Part shown: positions 58,916 to 64,000 of the stretch, piece by piece
Numbering within the stretch: position 1 is the stretch's first letter
Layout: every line of letters begins with the position of its first letter
Assembly: GCA_028641055.1 (NCBI GenBank)
Contig: CM054060.1
Location: 60,852,527 to 60,916,526 of the forward strand
Source: Alopecurus myosuroides
Taxonomy: Eukaryota > Streptophyta > Magnoliopsida > Poales > Poaceae
DNA: 64,000 nt
Direction of reading: 5' to 3'
Notes under the pieces: model-generated
Seen by the model: only the letters and a program-made list of their open reading frames with translations
Databases searched by the model: none
Told to the model about the DNA's origin: nothing
Program-made: the position numbers and the translations under genes

Positions 58916-60028
58916 TGAAAGTAAAAGGATGCCGCCTAGAGGGGGGTGAAGGGGATATTTGATCATTTGCCACACTTTTCCCCTGAAATTTGATTATTTG
59001 CCCCTATGACCACCACCTGTCAGTGACACATGGTGTGGCAAATGATCAAATTGCAAAGTAAAACGGGGAAAATCGTCAAATCCCCGAGGTTGAATAGGCA
59101 TTTTTAAATAATTACGGTTTATATTTGAGTAAATAAGGAATAAGACCAGCGGTTAATTCATCAAGCACAAAACCTAAACAAGTTAGGTTCACCTATGCGT
59201 ACCAACAAGTTATGCTAAACAATTTAAACAACTAAGTGATAGCAATAGAGATAACTTGAGGCATGAAGGCTATCACAAAGTACATGCACAAGTAAAGGTT
59301 CGGGTATAGAGATAACCGAGGGAAGGGAAGACGCGAGGATTCCCAAAGTTTCTTCCACAACGGAAGTACGTCTTTGTAGGAGAGGCGTGGAGCCTCCAAG
59401 GCAATCAAACGCACGGTTGTTCTCACTCTATTATTCTTGAACTTCTCCGGTGAGGGAGATGCACGTTTCCACTATGAGGTCCTCTTGAAAGCGGTGACCA
59501 CACCTTACACAAGGTTGAGGCTATATCAACAAGTTAATTATAGTCCCTCAATAAAATTTCTTGCAACAAGGTGAAAAACTCGAAATACTAACCGTCTAGC
59601 GTGCTCAATGAATCCAAGAGGAACAAGCTCCTCGGTTCCCAAGCGCCCAAGAGTAACAAACTTGTCAAAGTTCACTTTCATTTTCACCGTGGAGAACTCA
59701 AACTGATGCACCTAATGCAATGGTAAGAACACACAAAGTGGTAAAACTCCTTCACTCACAAATCCCACCAAATCAACAAATTTTATGTAATAAGATGGGA
59801 TGAAGAAAAAGAAAATCAACAAATGAATCCCAAAATCTAGATCCAATGGATTCCTCTCACTAAGAGTGGATATTTATTAGTGGAATAGTAGGTCCAGATA
59901 TCCTCAATCTCTTCCTGAAAAGAGGGCAAGGATCATTGGAGGGATTGAGAGAAACCCAAACTTTGGAAGGTCAACCACGGAGGAGAGACAGAATGGGTTG
60001 GGCAACCTCCTCTTGAGGCAGAGGAAGA
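58916..60028 (-). repeat. Old LTR fragment related to the gag-only element
   Basis: Read on the minus strand it follows the last 1 kb of the 30637-33405 LTR: GACCTTCCAAAGTTTGGG and AATCCCTCCAATGAT, a TACCCGAACC/TTTACTTGTGCATG block, GTGATAGCCTTC, TTAGCATAACTTGTTGGT and GCCTATTCA...CCCCCTCTAGGCG. It ends CTTTCA at 58916. It is strongly diverged, truncated at its 5' side by the repeat at 60032, and interrupted by a MITE. Confidence 0.75.
58951..59085. mobile_element. Small MITE inside the old LTR, 135 bp
   Basis: The ends GGGGATATTTGATCATTTGC and TCGTCAAATCCCC are inverted. The flanks GGGGGTGAA (58942-58950) and GAGGTTGAA (59086-59094) are a plausible decayed 9-bp target duplication. Removing it restores the GCCTATTCA-to-CCCTCTAGGCG join seen in the young LTR. 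Confidence 0.7.
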
Positions 60029-60031
60029 TTA

Positions 60032-60320
60032 CTTATACCCGATACGTTGCGAATGTATCTATAATTTTTTATGCGCCATGCTTGTTTTCTACCCAATACC
60101 CTTTTTCCACATATTTTATCTTGTTTTCCGTATGTTTTCATTGACTAATGTATTAACGAGATGCCCCAGGCCAGTTGTTGTTTTCTGTTGTTTTTCTATT
60201 TCAGAAAAAATCTTAAAGAAATATTCTCGGAAATGGCTAAATATTCACGGAGATCGTTTTTTTAGACAGAACGAAGACGGGTCCAAAGAAGAGCCGGAGG
60301 GGGCAGGGGGGTGCTAGGCG
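60032..60320 (+). repeat. Truncated copy of the 1.6 kb Triticeae repeat
   Basis: It starts GATACGTTGCGAATGTATC and follows the first 290 or so bases of the family (TCATTGACTAATG..., GAGATGCCCCAGGCCAGTTG, AAATATTCTCGGAAATGG). It stops at about 60320, six bases before a complete copy begins. Confidence 0.7.
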
Positions 60321-60325
60321 CGGCC

Positions 60326-61926
60326 TGATACATCTCCAACGTATCTATAATTTTTGATGTTCCATGTTAATATTATGCCAATTGCTACATATTTTCTAGC
60401 TACTTCATAGCATTTTTATGCATTTTCTGGGACTAACCTATTGACAAGATGCCACAGTGCCAGTTCCTGTTTTCTGCTATTTTTATATTTCAGAAAAGTT
60501 GTTTTGGAAATATTCTCGGAATTGGACGAAACAAAAGCCAAATTCCCTATTTTTCGGTCACGTACACGGAGTCCGAAGGAGACCCGAAGGGGGCCAGGGA
60601 GGCAGCCATACCATATGGCGGCACGCCCCGTGGCCGCGCCACCACGTGGTGTGGGCCCCCTGGGCCCCACCGACATCGCCCTTCCGCCTATATATTGTCT
60701 TCTTTGGGAAAACCCTAGACACCCGAGCCTCCATCAACGAAAAGTTCTGTAGCCACCGCTGTTGTCAACCCTAGTTCGGGAGGGTTCTGAAGCTCTTCCC
60801 CACACCCTGTCGGAAAGGGGAATCATCACTGGAGGGCTCTCCATCACCGTGCCTGCCTCCGGAGTGATGTGTGAGTACTTCATCCGTGTACTACGGGTCC
60901 ATAGCAGTAGCTATATGGTTGTCTTCTCCAATTTTTGTGCCACCATGTCTAGATCTTGTGAGCTTCCTAACATGATCAAAATCATCTTATTGTCATGCTA
61001 CATGTTGTGTTTGTTAGGATCCGATGAATATTGAATACTATATCAAGTTGATTATAGATATATCATATATGTTATTTGTGATCTTGCATGCTCTCCGTTG
61101 CTAGTAGATGCTCTAGCCAAGTAGATGCTTGTGACTCCAAGAGGGAGTATTTATGCTAGATAGTGGGTTCATGCCTCCAGTAATTTGGGGGAGAGTGACA
61201 ATAACTTCTAAGATTGTGGATGTGATGTTACCACTAGGGGTAAAACAACAATGCTTTGTCTAAAGATAATTGTGTTGTTTACATTGCGCACTTTACTTAA
61301 TGCAATAATATGTTGGTTTGCAACTTAATACCCAAAGTTTGCTCGGATGACGTCGTGAGGGTGGATTATTAGTCATAGATTTTGTTGGATAACGGTCTAT
61401 GTACCATGTTTTAATGCCCAAATAAATATCATAGTAGTCACCATGTCATGTATATGCATTACGGTGCATTCTCTATTTGTCAATTGCCCAGCTATAATTT
61501 GTTCACCCGGCATGTTATTTATCTGTTATGGAGAGACACCACTAGTGAACTGTGGATCCCGGTCCATTCTTGTACACTGATAATACAACCTACTGCAAAC
61601 ACTGTTCTTTTTCACTGCAAACATTGTTCTCATTTCATTCACTTCAAACAAACATCATTTTTTCACACTATACGTCTAATCCTTTGTTTTCAGCAAGACC
61701 GGTGAGATTGACAACCTCATTGTTCGTTGGGGTAAAGTATCTCGGTTGTGTTGTGTGCAGATTCCACGTTGGTGCTGAGCTTGGTAGTGCGCCCTGCCAA
61801 CATCAGCTGTCAACAACCTTCAGGAGTGATTTCTTTCTCCTACTGGTCCGATTCAACCTTGGTTTCTTACTGAGGGAAAATCTTGCTGCCGCACTCATCA
61901 AACCTTCCTCTTGGGGTCTCCCAACG
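60326..61926 (+). mobile_element. High-copy Triticeae repeat, complete copy, 1.6 kb
   Basis: It begins TGATACATCTCCAACGTATC and ends CTTGGGGTCTCCCAACG. It matches the reverse complement of 43441-45030 throughout, with moderate divergence. A TATATATTG box near 60689, followed by AAACCCTAG and a GC-rich leader-like block, recalls a promoter, but no long frame exists. Its class is uncertain. Confidence 0.8.
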
Positions 61927-62037
61927 AACGTATGTCAACACGCCATCACGGGCCCCACCCTAGGGTTGCATCGATCGCGGCCCATGGCGTCGTTCGCGTG
62001 CAGTAGGGTCGTTCTCTGACGAGGGCTCTCACGATTA

Positions 62038-62487
62038 AACGAATCATAGGAGAAAGTCGATCTAATGGCTTATGGTGCGTTGAGTTGTGACCCGAGCAGG
62101 CACCCCGATCCCATGCATTCTACTGTTAACTGTTTAGTGGGTGAGATTTACAAGTGTACGGATATGATTGGCACAGTGTCCTTTTGCCATGGAGCGCTGT
62201 AGCGTTCATTGTGCACGATCGGGAGCGCTGCCATGCCTACACTTGCTAGCGTACGTACCTGCAAACGTTCATGCTGGTGTAGCAGTTTGCTGTCGCATTC
62301 CTGCCTGCCTGCACGATGCGACATGGTTTCGTCATTTCAGGCAACAGTGCACACGACCCCGCGCTCCGTAGTGTGACAAATTATTGGTGTCTAAAACGGA
62401 TCGAGCATGCATCCACGTGGGTCTCCAGAAGTCGCGATGGGCGCGACGGTCATTGGTTGCTGGGCAGCACGTGGCAGTGTCATTTTT
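62038..62487. repeat. Segment duplicated at 26637-27075, copy B
   Basis: It is the same segment as copy A in the same orientation, about 35.4 kb away. It lacks the Stowaway-like insert of copy A and has other small insertions of its own, such as about 100 bases near 62220-62370. No gene was recognised. Confidence 0.7.
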
Positions 62488-62513
62488 TGTTGATAATGGG
62501 CTTATTACTTAAA

Positions 62514-64000
62514 AGGAGTGTACAAGCATGCGTGAATGAAAAAAAAAAATTAGATTACATTTGCTAGTTCGCTAGCCGCGCCGGTCGTCAAGTCGGATAA
62601 GTCATAAGTCTAGTCGCGAATATTCACGCGAGCGCACGCGCTATTAGTGTGTACCTCATGTAACACAACTATCTAGAAGATAACAAAATGCCCTCCATAT
62701 AAGTTGGTCTCCACCTCCTTGGCTAAGCAAGGTGGGACTAAATATTACAAGTGGGAAAGTCATGGTTCCTGTCTTGCTTTGGATTGTTGCTTGCTGTTTG
62801 GGGCCGTCCGGCGCCCACATATGGGCCTGCGTTGCACTCCTTACACATGGTACGTAATAAAGCCTAGTGTTGTGTGGGTGCCAACTGATGCACTAGCACG
62901 TACATGCATGTGTGGATTGATCGATGTGTTCCACATATGATCAATGGTGATGCGTTGCACTTTTCAAAAAAAAAAAAATGGTGATGCGTTGCAAAAGGCT
63001 CAATGGATCCTAAACGGTGACATAATATTATTATCCTATTTTGTATAGGTGACATGTGATGTAAATTATTTTCTCCGGCAACATAGCACGAGCGACATTG
63101 GCCTCCGTGAGTCGTAGTCTCCAACCTGCTAGGGTATACTTTCCTGACGTTGCTAGACCATTGCATGTCGTCGGCCTGCTCATGTAGGTGCTCCGGCTTG
63201 GAAGAGGCACGTCGGCATCGTCGTCAACACTGAACAAAAATGTCACCATGAATCCCTACTAGTCACTAGAAGAAAATATAGGGAAATTAGACCTAGATCT
63301 AGTAAATCGGGCTCTCCAACACCCTCTACATATGCAGAGGAGACAGGGTGGCGACCTACTAACTAAGAGGGATTGGGCAGTGTCCTGTGCTCAGAATGTC
63401 GTCTCTCTAGGGTTTGGCGATGAGAGAACGAATCTACTCTATTGGTGCATTGCAAGGGGAGAGAAACCGATAGAGCAGGCCAAGAGTGCAACATGGGACG
63501 CTGTCGATCTCCTTGACCGCGGCCACATAAAAATGGCAAGATCCCCATGTCATCATCTTTAGCATGGTTTGTGTTGGACGTCGGTGAAGACGAAGGGACA
63601 CCGGTAAAGGATGACGTCGTCGTCTTTAGTGCACTTTTACGGCGGCGGACAATAACATCCTCTCATCATGGAGACATGGAGGATACCAAACCCAGAGAAG
63701 AAGACGCTGCCCATACGCTGAGATATTGTCAACCACCGGGCTGAAACAGTTAACGAAGAAAATGGAGATCACCCCCATAGAAATGAGCAAGCACCTCACG
63801 ACTATAACCGGCGTCGGGGCCTTTCCCGGGCCAACCAACGACTTGATTTATCCATTCCGGAAGAGTGACTGACGCTGGTGTGGCATCCACTTTTCTATTA
63901 GCGCATGGACTACGGCAAGAAGATGGGTCATTTCTTCATGCCGGAAGAGCGAACACGCCTGCGGAGGAGGAGAGGGCGGGGACCACTAGCTAGCGGAGGA
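62514..64000. repeat. Unclassified repeat family, copy 3, running off the window
   Basis: It is nearly identical to 2950-4420 in the same orientation, with small indels. It includes the tiny poly(A) insertion (62960-62977) between two identical target copies TGGTGATGCGTTGCA (62945-62959 and 62978-62992). No coding capacity was seen. Confidence 0.75.

Overview
The window looks like nuclear DNA of a Triticeae grass (wheat, Aegilops, barley or rye). The reasons are densely nested transposable elements, an old BARE/WIS/Angela-type LTR, Stowaway- and Tourist-type MITEs, a very abundant Triticeae repeat of about 1.6 kb (recognised from memory), and GC-rich grass-style exons in AT-rich or repeat DNA. 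Nothing bacterial, viral, organellar, rRNA, tRNA or CRISPR was seen.

Two genes look intact. One is an intronless type I (M-gamma) MADS-box gene on the minus strand (22700-23482). The other is a five-exon plant and fungi atypical dual-specificity phosphatase of the Siw14/PFA-DSP type on the plus strand (54899-56863). Weak gene-like tracts lie at 11680-13200 (minus), 13986-14718 (minus) and 20170-21040 (plus). Broken gene pieces include a vacuolar-sorting-receptor N-terminus split by a repeat (43360-45186), a Helitron helicase-like remnant (46430-47335), a Harbinger transposase remnant (58055-58490) and several copia pol remnants.

Layout: 1-2949 is a minus-strand copia element with a disabled pol. 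2950-6070 holds two copies of an unknown repeat, and a third copy runs off the right end (62514-64000). 7690-9070 and 14762-20060 carry the same repeat motifs in opposite orientations, as in the subterminal arrays of a large DNA transposon, and enclose the weak gene-like tracts; the right array is interrupted by an old BARE-type LTR. 20-24 kb is genic and includes the MADS gene. 24.5-26.1 kb is an AT-rich degenerate tandem repeat. 29.87-42.92 kb is a decayed copia element split by a very young 11.35 kb LTR element (30637-41986). That element has two 2769-bp LTRs in which I saw no difference, a 5-bp target duplication, and only a gag gene. 43-50.5 kb is a mosaic of the receptor fragment, a Helitron remnant and Stowaway, Tourist, hAT and Mutator-like insertions.

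The most interesting part is the phosphatase promoter. A Mutator-like element carrying GC-rich, gene-like DNA (53227-54802) has a perfect 9-bp target duplication, ATATAAATA, which is the TATA box of the phosphatase gene. The gene's core promoter has therefore been duplicated, and its former upstream region lies 1.6 kb away, itself split by a LINE (51074-53131) only about 85 bp further upstream.
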